Notes: a model not told the origin generated them from the letters alone. Positions 23,048-34,423 are shown, numbered from the stretch's first letter. The stretch is DNA of 64,000 nucleotides from Adiantum capillus-veneris (GCA_014529385.2 CM043971.1:57416709-57480708), one strand, 5' to 3'. Translations and numbers: made by a program.

Positions 23048-24280
23048 CGAGAAAATGTGAAATTACGCATGATTTTACTACAATCTTTCTATGTCAATAT
23101 GGTACCAAGAAGGACTACAAGCCATCTGTTTTTGAAGGGCTACGAGCCATCTATTTTGGGATGGCTAAGAGCCATCCCAAAAAGACCCATCCAGTGATTA
23201 TTTTCAAGATCGAACAATTCTATCGAGTTGAGTACCCATTGATGCTAATCGACAAGAAAGAGTCTTGCCATTATTGATTTTTCGAGTGTTATTTTAGCAC
23301 TACATACTTCAAGTGTGTAGATCAAGTTGAGTGTTTGAAAGTTTAAACTCGTAAAGGCTTTTCTCTGCCAAGAGTATAGATGAAGCAAGCATTTCAGACA
23401 GCACGGTTGTTCACATACACCCAAGATAATAGATTTTTGGGTCTAAAATAGATTCAGTTGTGAATACGACTCCAATTAGAGTGAATCTTATTTCATCTCT
23501 AGAACCACTGAGAGTTTCTATACGAGTACCATTTTGGGGTAAGATCCATTTTAGCAGTATCTCTATGAGATTACTTTCGGATCTAGCAATCACCAATAGA
23601 GGTCATGGCTCGGTTTGGGTGCTTGTGGATCTTTCAGGTTAACCAAAATGGTTATTCATGACATTCTTGATTCCTTAGCAATGTTGTATGACATGTGATC
23701 CCCGTTTACCAATCATTTTAGAAGATTGTCTGTAAATCATGGGGAAACACACCTCAATACTGTCAGTTATCCAAAGAAGATGGGCAAATTACAAGTGTAA
23801 TCTTGTGCTAAAGGATATGTGAAGCGTGTACTTTAGCAGCAATCAATCCAATTAGAAAGCATGTATTGCTCTAGTTGGAGTTTTCTTACCTTATGTTTTT
23901 GCCACCTTGAACACTAGTTATGGTGGGGTTGTTTACTCATTGGATAAGATAACAAGTCAAGGACTTACACTTTGCAGATGAGTTATGTCAGCTAGTTACT
24001 TTCATGGAATGTCAAAAGAGGTACTCTTTGGGTACATATTTGTTATGATAACTCGTTTAGTATGCTCATGTGGAGTCTAAATGGAGTTTACACACTATGT
24101 TGGTGGGGACCATTTATACGATACGGTTGCAAAGGGACAACAATGTGGAAAACCAAGATGTTAGTCTTGAATTCATCGAAACTCCTTCTGAACTGCGTTT
24201 CATTCAAACGAACAGTTGGATCCATGAAGGGTGCCACTATGGAAAACATTATTGTTCTTATGAAGATATAACCATGCACT

Positions 24281-24440
24281 TTTTTTTTCGAGGAAAAAAA
24301 CGCTTCTCCAAGGGGGGAGTAATGTCATGCCTAGGGTACAACCACGTAGGCCAAGGGCCATTTTTTTTCGAGGAAAAAAACGCTTCTCCAAGGGGGGAGT
24401 AATGTCATGCCTAGGGTACGACCACGCAGGCCAAGGGCCA
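24281..24440. repeat. 80-bp tandem duplication of polypurine tract plus LTR start
   Basis: The unit TTTTTTTTCGAGG ... AAGGGGGGAGTAA plus the first 38 bp of the LTR occurs at 24281-24360 and again at 24361-24440. The element therefore has two consecutive polypurine tract-LTR junctions, of which the second leads into the full 3' LTR. Confidence 0.92.
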
Positions 24441-24549
24441 GGACGGAGCCATGCCGTTAAGGGGGCCCTATTATTAGCAAGGCAGGTTCTATATAGGGCA
24501 TGGCTGGGTGGAGAGTTGTAGGCTCTAGTCCCCTCTGTCTCATAATAGG

Positions 24550-25510
24550 ACATCCCTATGTGCAAATGATATTCTCATACAAGAATATTGTTGTTGATCC
24601 GGAAGTGTTATCTGGCAATGCCTTAGCTTCAGCCCACTTGCTCACATAGCATGTAGCCATTATGAGATACATGTTTTTCCTAGAAGTAATATTCTTGAAT
24701 GGACCCATGAAGTCCACTCCCCACTTCATAAAAACTCTTAGTGGGTGTACTGGATTCAGAGGTGTCATGTCAACTGTTGTTGGTGTTCCCATCCATTGAA
24801 AAATATCACAGCTTTTGCAACATGCTCTAACATTCGCCATCATAGTCTACCACAAGAGGCCTCCTTGCAGGATTTTCTTGTAAGTGATGTCAACTCTTGC
24901 ATATTCATTGAATGGGTTACCTAGTTCTGCTAGTCCAGGCTTCATCTCTATTCTTTTAGTAGCTTGACCTGAACTTTCTACATTCATGTGAGTGGGTTCA
25001 ACTACTAGTTTGAAATCAAACTTATCATGCTCTGACCGGTATGGCTGGTTTGGTGTCCATCCTTCTAGTTGAACTGTCCTCTCCCCAGTGTTTGACTCTA
25101 CAAACTAATGTGGGCACTGCTTCCTCTGCCTCTCAGCGTGCTCTTTGTCCATCAAAACAACACTCAGGTCTATTTCTATTAAAGAATAAATGTTCTTTGA
25201 GGCTAACATCCTCTCAAATTTTTTTGTTCCATATTTCTTGCAAAGGTCCTCTAGTCTTAGAGCCTTTTTCCAGCTCCTTGTATTATCAGACTTAAAAAAT
25301 TGGATTCTCCTACTAGCCCCTGAATTTTCAATGTTTGGTTGACATATTTGTGTACTACACCAGTTGTTCTGAGCCATGGTATGCCAAGAAGCATTCCATA
25401 TGCTCCCTGTACATCTATAACTAGGAAATTGGTCTTAAATTTCTCTTTACCTACTTTGATTTGCATGTTCTCAATGAATCTTGTGGCTTGGACTACCCTA
25501 TGGTCAGCCA
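24550..25510 (-). pseudogene. Ty3 protease relic, linker and integrase N-terminal part
   Basis: Minus-strand reading from 25510 gives a retropepsin-like fold: TNFLVIDVQGAYGMLLGIPWL, where the final GIPWL block is the conserved second half of Ty3 proteases. A linker follows. Near 24870-24800 comes an integrase zinc-binding remnant ending CKSCDIFQ. WGVDFMGPF then supplies the first catalytic Asp, and YVSKWAEAKAL is another conserved core block. Reverse transcriptase, about 1.5 kb in intact elements, is missing between linker and integrase. The piece ends at the insertion point of the 4.49-kb element. Confidence 0.75.
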
Positions 25511-25517
25511 TTCTCAC

Positions 25518-26520
25518 CACTACAAGAGGTTATGTGCACTTGTGACGCTTTTAGCAAAGGAAATACATTGGGTTTTTATACTCCCCTGCGTTGCTAAGAC
25601 CGTCGCTAACAGCATCGCTACAGGAACGTCGCTATATAGTGATGCGAATAGCGATGCATATAGCAACAATTATAGCGACGGTTACAGTCCTTCTGTAGAG
25701 ACGCTAATAGCGATGTAGCAGAACCTTATATATATAGAAAGACGTTTATAGTGACACTCGAGAGTAAAAACATTTGGGTGGTAGGGAATTGAATGCCATG
25801 CCACCCATCAACCATATTGAATTTTTTCAGAATAGAGTAAACCTAAATGAATCCAAGATAACCTTTGAAAGAAAGTGCAAGGTATAGACCCGAAGTAGTC
25901 ACCCACAAGACAATATAACCATTAACTCCATCATGCATAGTATTGTTTGCAGAATAAATATACAAAACTGACAAAAGTAATTGGACGAAAGTAAATCAAT
26001 GACAATTATACACATTATAGGCAAAATCACTTAATTGTTAAGCTTTGCAAATGTAATAGTTACAACACAATTGTCATTACTGAGAAAATACATGGTTTTC
26101 CAATAGTTACAAAAAAACATACACACATTATCTCATTATACATGCTATGACACAAGGAAACTAATGCTATCTAGCTACGGCTAGACTAACGTCATCTAAT
26201 CAGACGTCTCATCGTGTCCAGGCAGTGTATCTGTCGAATTCTGTAGAAAAAACCAATAAGACTTTCTGTAAGTATAAACATATAAATACAAAACAATCTA
26301 TTTTCTTAGCTTACCATTAAAATACAACAAATGTAAAAGAGTAATACTAACCATGCTGTCGTGAGAACTCAAAATGTCCATCAGGGCGTTTAACCCTTTT
26401 TGCCTGCGTACTCGCGCTTGTACGGTGTGGGGTCACGTCCTATCATCGACCACTATTCAAAACATACAAAGAATCCAATATGTTAGAATTTAAAAGTACA
26501 AATAGACGTAACTACCAAAC
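25518..26520 (-). mobile_element. CACTA-type DNA transposon terminus, truncated
   Basis: CACTACAAGAGG begins at 25518, immediately after the protease relic, and matches the CACTA terminal motif. The next 200 bp (25560-25760) are dense in short GCGACG / GCGATG-like motifs in both orientations, as in CACTA subterminal regions. Further in, the minus strand could hold a last intron (26241-26351, GT...AG on that strand) before a short C-terminal exon ending at a stop near 26200. The opposite terminus was not found. No transposase domain is preserved. Confidence 0.5.
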
Positions 26521-26549
26521 GTAACCGATTTGGACTTATCTACACAAGG

Positions 26550-26807
26550 GTGGCTACACATGGTTGCCTCTCATGAGAGAGGGTAGCCCTTTTGGCCTAT
26601 AAAAGAAGGCCACTTCTACACACATTTCACAGTGTGAAGTTGATGCAAGAAGGTGGGTGTGAGGTGGTGAGAGTGAAGCAAAGCGGGAGCTCCAAAAGGG
26701 TATAATCCCTTTGTAACTTACTTCTTGTTTTGAAGTACTAAAGCCATTGAGTAGTTGCTTTCCTAATTCTCCTAATTGATTTTCTAATTCTCATAATCAA
26801 TATCTAA
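26550..26807 (+). other. possible LTR or promoter fragment
   Basis: GCCTATAAAAGAAGGCC near 26597 is a good TATA box in a promoter-like setting. It is followed by a GTGTGAAG-rich stretch and AT-rich repeats of AATCAATATCTAATTCTCC. It may be a fragment of an older LTR into which the Ty3 element at 26808 inserted. No partner copy is present. Confidence 0.3.
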
Positions 26808-27655
26808 TTTTATAATAATCAATATATAATTCTCCTAAATGATTTTCTCATGTTAAACTGATCATTTAATATGGGGAAGTGCCAGGGGAGAAAAAGCTAG
26901 AATATTGGTTAAGCTAGCAGACCACCGGCCACAGTAGGGATCCAAAGGAGGGAAAATAGGGATCCAAAGGGGGGGCCATCTGCAAAAGAGCCATGTGCAA
27001 CAATGGGCTAAAAAGACCCTAAGGTTCAGCCCATTAAGACTTCCAAAATGCTAAGGTTCCAAAATTCAAAGGTTGTGTCCAAAGGTCAACCTTAAGGGAA
27101 TTGGATGCTTTATGTGTGTACAAAAAAGTCTTTGCAATCCCTACTTGGGAGGGGGCGAGCCTTGCATGTAGGGGATGAGAGAGAAAGCCACACACACACA
27201 CACAAGCTCCGTTTACACAAAGGGAATGAGGGACACATGTAAGCTCCCTAGGCCAAATGCCCACAAGGTGTACCCAATTCCTATTAGATGGCCTTGGAGG
27301 TGGACCAATGAGAATTAGGCTAGAGTAAATCTAGTTTAATTAATTTAAAAACACTTAATAAAAGAACCAATGAGAATTAAGTCCTCTAGAAGACTATTGG
27401 ACAGTCTCCCAAGGGGTCCAATGAGCATTCAACAGCCCAATGGCTTGCCTGATTCCTATTGGCCAGGAGGCAAAGGGATCCAATGAGAGTTTAGTTGAAT
27501 TATTAAATTACCTAAAGCTCTCACAAAAGGGGAAAGGGGGACACATGTCAGAAGGCTATCACTTATGCTGCTTAATAGTCATTGGCTAGCCCTGGGGAGG
27601 TCCAATGGGAGGACAGGAAGAGCAAATAGCAAGGGGGCTCGCCCAAGAGAGGGAG
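26808..27655 (+). repeat. 5' LTR of the outer Ty3 element, first part
   Basis: It matches 58481-59332 closely, for example GGGGAAGTGCCAGGGGAG and the CA run in GAGAAAGCC(AC)n. The first four bases have decayed (TTTT against TGTC). It is cut at GGGAG (27651-27655) by the minus-strand element. Confidence 0.88.
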
Positions 27656-28678
27656 TGTAATGGAATTTGCCTATTCAATTTGAGAGTAGCAGAATTTAAT
27701 GAGATTACTTTCAAGAAATTATTTTGTGAGCATAGCGGGTAGACATAATTGAAGATAGCAACATAATTATAGCAATTAGTTAACTTGGCATGGACAATAC
27801 TTTTGCAAGAGAGAGAATTTAGAGAACATGACAACAGTTGAGGACCGGATTTATGTGGAGCCGGTCCCCCCTCCAATAGGCATTTATATTATGATTTCTC
27901 CCATAAAGAGAGACTTGTTACAATACATTCTTTGTGTTCCTTGTGACCGAGGTGAAGCAATGAAGATGGAAAGCTTCATGCATCACCATCATAGCATAAC
28001 CTAAACTTGAAGAAAGCTTTAACTATACCAAGACTTAGTCCCAAGACCTCAAACACCTTCGAAGGTGGAGAGAGCTAGCAGGGAATGAGGGTAGGGAAGA
28101 GGAAGAAGAAACATTTCATACGAGAAAGAGCTAGTTCCTCACTTATCATAACTCTTGTGCTAGCATACATAATAGCATAGTAATGAAGAAGAAATAGATG
28201 GCAAGCTCAAGCATTGAAGCATGGCTCTTGGATGGATTTTCACTCCATAGCCAAGAGTGTTGGTGTAGGCTCTCAACCTCTACTTGCTAGGAGAAGGAGA
28301 GGGAGCTCTTGCACTTTGCATAGTACACAGTGAGAGTGTTTGTGAGTGTGTGTGGGTGAGTATACCCCCTAAGCACCCCCCTAGCTTGCTTGGGTCGACC
28401 CCCCCTTGTAGCTCATGCTTGAAGCTCATTGGACCCCTCCAGGCCTAGCCAATCACAAGCAGGAGCCATTACAAGCAACATGGGTAGCCTTGGGACAAGT
28501 GTCCCCCTTTGCCCTTTGAGAGAGAGGACTTGATAAATGCAAAATCAATTAATTAAATATTCTAAATTATCATTGGACCCCTTGGATGGCCAACCAATAG
28601 GCTTCAGGCACACCATGAGGGCAACATGGGGAGGAACTTGACAAGTGTCCTTGCTGTCTCTTCAAGCTGGCGCTTCCC

Positions 28679-28719
<41 letters not shown>

Positions 28720-29288
28720 CTCTCTCATCCCCCCCCCTTGTAGGCTCTCCCCCCCTCCTTGTAGGGATCTTTTTGACTTTGGATGAGCAAGCCCCTTAGT
28801 CATCAAGCATGACTAAGCACTTGAAGTAGGGGGTGTTCCCACAAGCATCTCAGGCAAGCTTCTCAAGGCACCTCAAGCACCTTAATCATGCACCAAGTCA
28901 AGCACCTCAAGCATGGAGCCAGTCAAGCACCTCAAGCATGACAAGCACCTCAAGCAGGACAAGCACCTCAAGCACGACAAGCACCTTGAGCTTGGGCCGG
29001 GTTCCCACCTCAAGCTCAACCCTAGCTTACCTAAGGTCAAAGGACTTTTACACACATTATTGGAGGTCTTCAATGAAGCTAACCCTAAGGCCTTATGCTC
29101 CATTGGTTAGCCTTGCTCTTGATAGACCATCTCCCATTTGGGCCCCTTTACTATTGGCCCCGTGTTGAGATAGATCTATAAGCATATATCTATATCTTAA
29201 CACTTGTTCCCATTTATTCTGCCACATTAAGTGATCAATTTAATATGAGAAAATCATTTGGGTTGGTTAGATATTAGATTTTATGACA
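27656..29288 (-). repeat. 3' LTR of the minus-strand Ty3 element
   Basis: This 1633-bp LTR carries a GT run (28678-28718) and an 18-bp minisatellite (CAAGCACCTCAAGCA units, about 28860-28990). The purine tract of the element, read on the minus strand, is the complement of TTACCTCCCTCTT at 29289-29301. Confidence 0.92.
28860..28990. repeat. 18-bp minisatellite in the LTR
   Basis: About five to six units of CAAGCACCTCAAGCA plus three variable bases. The other LTR holds a shorter version (about 36065-36140), so the copy number has changed since insertion. Confidence 0.85.
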
Positions 29289-29648
29289 TTACCTCCCTCT
29301 TGAAATCATAGTTGTCCTCGACTATGAGGTAGAAGAGATAAAGCCTTAGTCATTAGTCAATCGTACTTAGCGGGTAGAGGATCCCTTTTTTACCCTACGA
29401 CATCTTTCCAAAATGGATGACTAATCCATTTGGTGCTTGGGAGGCATAGCTGCCACAAGCATGTCTGCTCTTTAGTCCATTTCATTCTCCCAAAGTAGAG
29501 TGACAAATTCTACTTGGTGTTTGAGAGATGTCGTCATCACAAACATGATTCTAAGCATGCATACTAGTTAAATTTGTGCACAATTAAAAAGAGGATTAGT
29601 CTTATAAGACAAAAACATGAGTCATTTAAAAGAGAGTTGTACATTTTC

Positions 29649-30893
29649 TTACTCTAATGTAGCATTGTAAGCATTGACAAGGTTCATACTATCCTTAAGT
29701 TGTACTCCTTGCATCCATTTAGCATCTTCAAAAGGATAATTTTTGAACTTAATAAGATACCGTTGGATTATCTTACCATGTCGTAGTACCTTGTCTTCAT
29801 GCCGAAGGACAGCTTTGGGTTGTAGCACCTCTTCTTGGTCTTCAACTTCGGGAGGGTCTTCAATAATTGGTTCAGTTGGTGGCTCTCCTTTATAGGGCTT
29901 AAGTAGGCTTACATGAAAGGCATTGTGTATAAGCCAATGGTTGGGCAACTTGAGTTGATAAGCCGTCTCATTGATGGGCTTCAAGATTTGGAAAGGACCA
30001 TAGTATCTTTTTGCTAGTTTAGCATAATACTTTTGATGGCCCGTAGGATTTTTGCCCGTCGTTTGCCTTAATCGAGCCTTAGGAAACTTGAATAAGACCC
30101 AATCATTTTCTTTGAACATTAAGGCTCTTCTGTGCTTATCAGTAGCAGCTTTTTGCCTTTGTTGAGAGATGGCTATAGCCTCCCTAATCTTTTGAAAAGA
30201 TTCTTGTAGGTCACGGCTATACTCATCGGCGGCGAAGATCTTCCCATGTACTTTGAGTAGCAAGGGACTTTTAGGTCTTCCCTCTCTGATCTCGAAAGGT
30301 GCTTTCCCTATAGAAGTATGTACAGTATTATTGTAGGCATACTCTACTAGAGGTAAATACTTTTCCCATTGTGAGCGTTGATCTAATTCGGTAACATAAG
30401 TCTTGAGTAGATTGAGTATCGTAAGATTGGCAATCTCACTTTGGCCATCCGTTTGTGGGTGATAGGCCGAAGAGAAATTCAATCTTGTTCCTAGATTTTC
30501 AAAGAGACCTTTCCAGAAATTACTGGTCATTCTAGGATCTCTATCTGACACGATGGATGTGGGTAATCCATGGTGCTTGAAAATCTGAGATATGAAGAGA
30601 GTTGCCATTGGATGTGCCTTAATAGTCTTTTTGACAGGAATAAAATGTGCTTGCTTGCTAAACCTGTCGACTATTGTCCATATTCCCGTATTCCCATGGA
30701 TAGACTTGGGTAATCCAAAGATGAAATCCATGGATATACTCTCCCATGGTGAATTTGGAATAGGCAATGTCTGGGGTAATCCAGGTTGCTTCCCTCTATC
30801 ATACTTGGTCTTTTGGCATACTACACATTTTGAAACATGCTCTTGTATGTCCACTTTCATGGTAGGCCAATAGAAATACGTCTCTACTCCTCA
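29649..30893 (-). pseudogene. Ty3 integrase with chromodomain-like tail
   Basis: A 403-codon frame follows an in-frame TGA (30891-30893) that separates it from the RNase H part. The zinc-binding end (VSKCVVCQKTK) is followed by the core. The first Asp lies in [10 protein letters not shown], the second in [14 protein letters not shown], and Glu in DGQSEIANLT, so all three catalytic residues are present. The GPY/F-type module follows (RYYGPFQILKPINETAYQLKLP). The last 50 residues (HEDKVLRHGKIIQRYLIKFKNYPFEDAKWM) resemble a chromodomain, which in chromoviruses targets insertion to marked chromatin. Only the upstream stop prevents a continuous pol. Confidence 0.88.
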
Positions 30894-31571
30894 GAGAGTA
30901 GGTTGAATACCTCTCTGCCCTGCATATGGAAGAGCATGGGATTCATACATAACCTTCTCACGAAGGGAATGGGTAACACATAGCCTATTGCCGTGGAGAA
31001 GATAACCATCCTGCAAGGTGAATGGTTCCTCTTTCTTCCCCAAAGCAAGGGCTGACATTATGTCTCTAAAGTTAGGGTCAGTAGCATACTCATCTATCAT
31101 AGAGGATAGATCATTGTGAGTAGCTATAGACACCGCATTAACTTTTGGTCGTCGTGAAAGTGCATCGGCAACTTGATTGTGCTTACCAGGTATGTGAGCA
31201 ATATGGAAATTAAATTGCGAAAGAAAATTTGCCCACCTCATTTGTTTGTCGGAAAGTTTGGTTTGCGTCATGAAATACTTGAGACTTTGGTGGTCGGTTC
31301 GTAGGATAAATAGAGTCCCCAATAGGTAGTGCTTCCATGTATCTAGGGCATGTAGAACAGCTAAAAGCTCTTTCTCATAAATGCCCAAGACTCGTTCATC
31401 ACTATTGAGCCTTCGGCTCTCATATGCTATGGCATGCCCTTCTTGAAGCAAAACCGCTCCAAGGCAATCACCACAAGCATCACATGGGACCTCAAATGGT
31501 TTTGAGAGATCCGAAAGCACGAGGACTGGTTGGGAAGTAAGCTTCTCTTTGAGTTTTTCAAAAGCATTTTA
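30894..31571 (-). pseudogene. Ty3 RNase H and integrase zinc-binding region
   Basis: Between stops at 31569-31571 and 30891-30893 the frame encodes RNase H. It starts at FEVPCDACGDCLGAVLLQ with the first catalytic Asp. AYESRRL, then YEKELLAVLHALDTWKHYLLG (with the Glu) and RTDHQSLKY follow, ending at HIPGKHNQVADALSRR. This domain removes RNA from the RNA-DNA hybrid during reverse transcription. All key residues are visible, so this part is lost only through the flanking stops. Confidence 0.88.
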
Positions 31572-32666
31572 CTCCTTAGCAGTCCATACAAACTTAACGT
31601 TCTTCTTTGTTAAGTCGTGTAGTGGTCCTGCTACTTGAGAGAATTTTGCTATGAAGCGTCTATAGTATGCACACATACCAATAAAGCTTCTTAGCTCATG
31701 TAGATTCCTTGGGTTAGGCCATGATTTTATTACCTCTAACTTTGATGGATCCATACGAATACCATCGTGAGAGATAATATGACCTAGATATTGAATCTCT
31801 TGAAGGAAGAATTCACTTTTCTTTTGGTTGAGAAAAAGTTTGTTTTCCCTCAAGGCTTGAAAAATCACTTGGAGATGTTGCTTATGTTCCTCCAAATATT
31901 TGGAGTAGATGATGATATCATCAAAGAACACTCCAATGAATTTATGATATGGTCTAAAAAGTTTCTCCATGAGACGATTGAAAGTAGCTGGTGCATTAGT
32001 CAAGCCAAAAGGCATGACTAGATATTCATAAAGACCAAATGTTGTGCGAAACGCTGTCTTTAGGATATCTTCATCCACTATCCTTATTTGATGATAGCCA
32101 CTCTTAAGGTCAATCCTACTGAAGTAGGTAGAGCCTTGTAGCTTATCAAACAGATCTTCTACCCGAGGCACGGGAAATCTATTTTTGCTAGTGATATGGT
32201 TTAGTGCTCGATAGTCCACACACATACGGTATGTACCATCTTTCTTTTGCACTAAAAGGACTGGAGAACAAAAGGGAGAGGAACTAGGCCTCACCATCCC
32301 TTTGTCTACCAATTCCTGTACTTGCCTCATAATCTCCTCTTGTTGAGCTTGTGAGACTCGATAAGGAGGTTTGTTAGGCGGTGAGCTTCCTGGAAGGAGC
32401 TCAATACAATGGTCATCATCCCCTCGTTTTGGAGGTAGGTCCATAGGGATATCATCGATGAACACATCTTGGAATCCTTTTAGAAAAGTAGACAAGTCTA
32501 ACTCTTCTTGATTCCTATCATTTTCATTTGATGAAACATTATTAGCTTTTAGAGACTCTTTGACATAAATCATGTACGCAGAAACTGAGCTCTTCATTGA
32601 TTTATCAAAAGAAAGAGGATTTACAAGTGGAATAGTGCGACCACGCTCACTAGCATCTATATACAT
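31572..32666 (-). pseudogene. Ty3 reverse transcriptase
   Basis: A 365-codon frame. The connection from protease is recognisable as HCIELLPGSSPPNKPPYR. Reverse transcriptase motifs follow in order: VDKGMVRPSSSPFCSPVLLV, YRMCVDYRALN, FSRIDLKSGYHQIRI (first catalytic Asp), VMPFGLTNAPATF and FFDDIIIYS (about 31912-31930; the two Asp complete the active site). The palm-thumb region follows (QYLGHIISHDGI, RSFIGMCAYYRRFI). The frame differs from that of gag-protease, so a frameshift lies at about 32660. A stop at 31569 ends it. The enzyme body itself is intact. Confidence 0.9.
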
Positions 32667-33100
32667 GTTCTTTCCCCTGTAGGTGAAGTAAATTCTCCTT
32701 CAGGGAACTTCATGTTGGCAGCCATGCAATCAAACCATGGTGCCCCTAGGATAACATCCTGATGTTGGAGAGGAGAGATGAAGAAGTCTTCTTTGTCGAC
32801 ATAGCTTTGGACATGAAGCCTCAACTTCCCAATCAAGGGAGTAATGGAGGCTTGGTGTCCCTTGAAAGCTGCATCAGCTGCTACTATATCTCCCATCTCA
32901 AAAGCTTGAATGCCCAACTTGGTGGCCAACTCTATTGATATGAAGTTGAGAGTAGAGCCAGGGTCAAACAAGATGAAGGAATCATGCTCTCTTACCTTTC
33001 CCCAAGCATAGGAGAGTGATGATCCTTTGCAATGAGCATCCTCTTTTGAAGCTTCGATGGTGGAAGCCCTAGGAGTCTCATTGCGAGTATTCTTCTTGGG
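32657..33100 (-). pseudogene. Ty3 protease (DPG active-site variant)
   Basis: The frame is continuous with gag apart from stops. The active-site loop reads LFDPGSTLNFIS, with Pro where retropepsins usually have Ser or Thr (DSG/DTG). Downstream ILGAPWFD is the conserved second strand. The same DPG occurs in the two other Ty3 copies in this window, so it is a family feature and not a private mutation. The frame shifts at the C-terminal end (about 32660) before reverse transcriptase. Confidence 0.8.
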
Positions 33101-34423
33101 TCAAGAACGATAGCCATGTCCTTGCTCCCCACACTTGAAACATTTATGGTCCTTGCGAAAAGCTTCAAGCTCTTCAGGAGAGAGTTTGTTTGTACCTTTG
33201 TAAACTCCCTTCTCCTTGGACCGATTGTTGTTGTTGGAAGTGCCTTGGGAATTATTTTGTGCATTGGATTTCCCCTTTGCATCATTTTTATCTTTGTTTT
33301 CCATGGGCTTGACATTACGTCTAGCCCCTTGATGGAAATTGATGCGTGAAGCAACCATGGTGTGATGGATTACTTCGGTAATAGTACCAGGCCGTTGAGA
33401 GTTGATGTATTCGGCCATCTCTTCAGGTAATCCCGCACAGAATTGCTATCTTTGCTCGGCAAAGTCTATCTTTTGAAAGACAGTAGCTTTGAGATGTAAA
33501 TCCCAAAACTTGTCTACATACTTGTTGATAGACTCATGAGAGAGAAGCTTCAAGCCGCGCCATTCGGTAAGAACTTTATCTTTAGTATCACTTGGAAGAA
33601 ATTGCTTCATGATGGAAACTCGTAGAGTTTTCCATGTCTTTGGGGATTCTCCATTGCCACGAAGGCTAGCCCACCATTGACGAGCTGATTTTTGGAAGTG
33701 CATAGCTACATGGCGTAGCTTGGAGGACTCTATGAAGCCCTCGTCCCCAAAGGCCGCATCAAATTGCTGGATGAAGGCCAACACTTTGTCGGTAGCACCA
33801 AAGGTGCCATCGTAGGTGAGAAAAGAGATACTCTTTCCTCCCTCCTTGAACTTCTTTAGCTTTTGTGACCTTCGCCATGCAGGAAATGATTTGCGATGTC
33901 CTCCCCTCTTGTATTCTCTAGGAGAATAGCCATAAATTTCATCGGAAGAGGAGGAAGGTGAAGAAGAAGGAGAAGAGGGTGACCTCTTCCTAGCCCTTTT
34001 CTTCCTTTGTTTCCTCTCTTGCCTTTCAGAGTGATGAGGAGAAGGACTATAGGTTTCTCTTTTCCTCTTGGGAGGAGTAGGCGATCGTCTAGACCGCCGT
34101 CTTCGTGGAGCCACCTCTTCAGAAGAACTTAGACTTTCATTGCTTTCTTTCTCTTTGGATTCCTCCTCTCGAATGGGAGAGAGTCTTCTTTTGGGGGTCT
34201 CTTCAAGAGGCCTCCTAAGCTCTCTCTCCTCTGGGAGAGGAAGGGAAATTCCATAAGCACGAAGTTGTTGAGTAACTTCGGCTTGCAAAGCAGGGTTTCC
34301 CATAGCTTGCTGCAACCTAGCGACGAGATAATTCACAAACATGGGAGCATCATCATTAGCACCTTCATGTGCAAAATCAAAGCTATCAATGTTCATTCTA
34401 CTCTCTTGATTATTATCAGCCAT
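33101..34423 (-). pseudogene. Ty3 gag with SR-like domain and broken zinc knuckle
   Basis: It starts at ATG 34423. Residues 1-60 form an acidic/helical N-terminus. Residues about 95-175 form an Arg/Ser/Lys-rich block (RRRRSRRSPTPPKRKRE and SPSSPSSSPSSSSDE) resembling SR splicing proteins. The capsid core follows (TDKVLAFIQQFDAAFGDEGF, KSARQWWASLRGNGESPKTW, KYVDKFWDLHLKA). A TAG at 33446-33448 replaces a Gln codon. The frame then continues to the nucleocapsid, where CFKCGEQGHGYRS runs into TGA at 33101-33103. That TGA sits exactly where the last Cys of the CX2CX4HX4C knuckle should be, so the mutation destroys both the frame and the metal site. Confidence 0.88.

Larger units (their letters stand above)
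20216..24280 (+). other. internal region of the 4.49-kb element, no convincing gene
   Basis: The longest frames (110-157 codons) either translate microsatellites or lack any motif. Content includes a CT run (20311-20334) merging into a CA run (20334-20401), an AT run (21644-21680), a CA run (22832-22867) and a CT run (22975-23045). A 112-codon frame at 20755-21093 has paired cysteines (CKACG, CNGC), but nothing else supports it. Confidence 0.55.
20058..24544 (+). mobile_element. 4.49-kb non-autonomous element with 142-145-bp LTRs
   Basis: Direct repeats at 20058-20202 and 24403-24544 both start TGTCATGCCTAGGG and end TCTCATA. The 5 bp ATAGG flank the element exactly (20053-20057 and 24545-24549). 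A primer site follows the left repeat and a G-rich purine tract (AAGGGGGGAGTAA) precedes the right one. LTRs this short are typical of TRIM elements, but TRIMs are usually under 1 kb and this internal region is 4.2 kb. The internal part has no gag or pol motif and is rich in microsatellites. The TG...TA ends are a known non-canonical variant. Confidence 0.85.
16560..25517 (-). mobile_element. old minus-strand Ty3 element, RT deleted, split by a later insertion
   Basis: From right to left on the minus strand are a protease-like segment (25520-25290), a linker, an integrase N-terminal part (24900-24550), then after the inserted 4.49-kb element the rest of the integrase core (20057-19730), and finally a long decayed ORF (about 19560-16560). 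Reverse transcriptase and RNase H are absent between protease and integrase. The LTRs were not identified. The right edge abuts a CACTA-type terminus at 25518. Confidence 0.7.

Noticed and set aside
28833-29168. Frames with Lys-His-Leu-Lys repeats in the LTRs
   Set aside because: Translation of the 18-bp minisatellite; present in both LTRs and on either strand.
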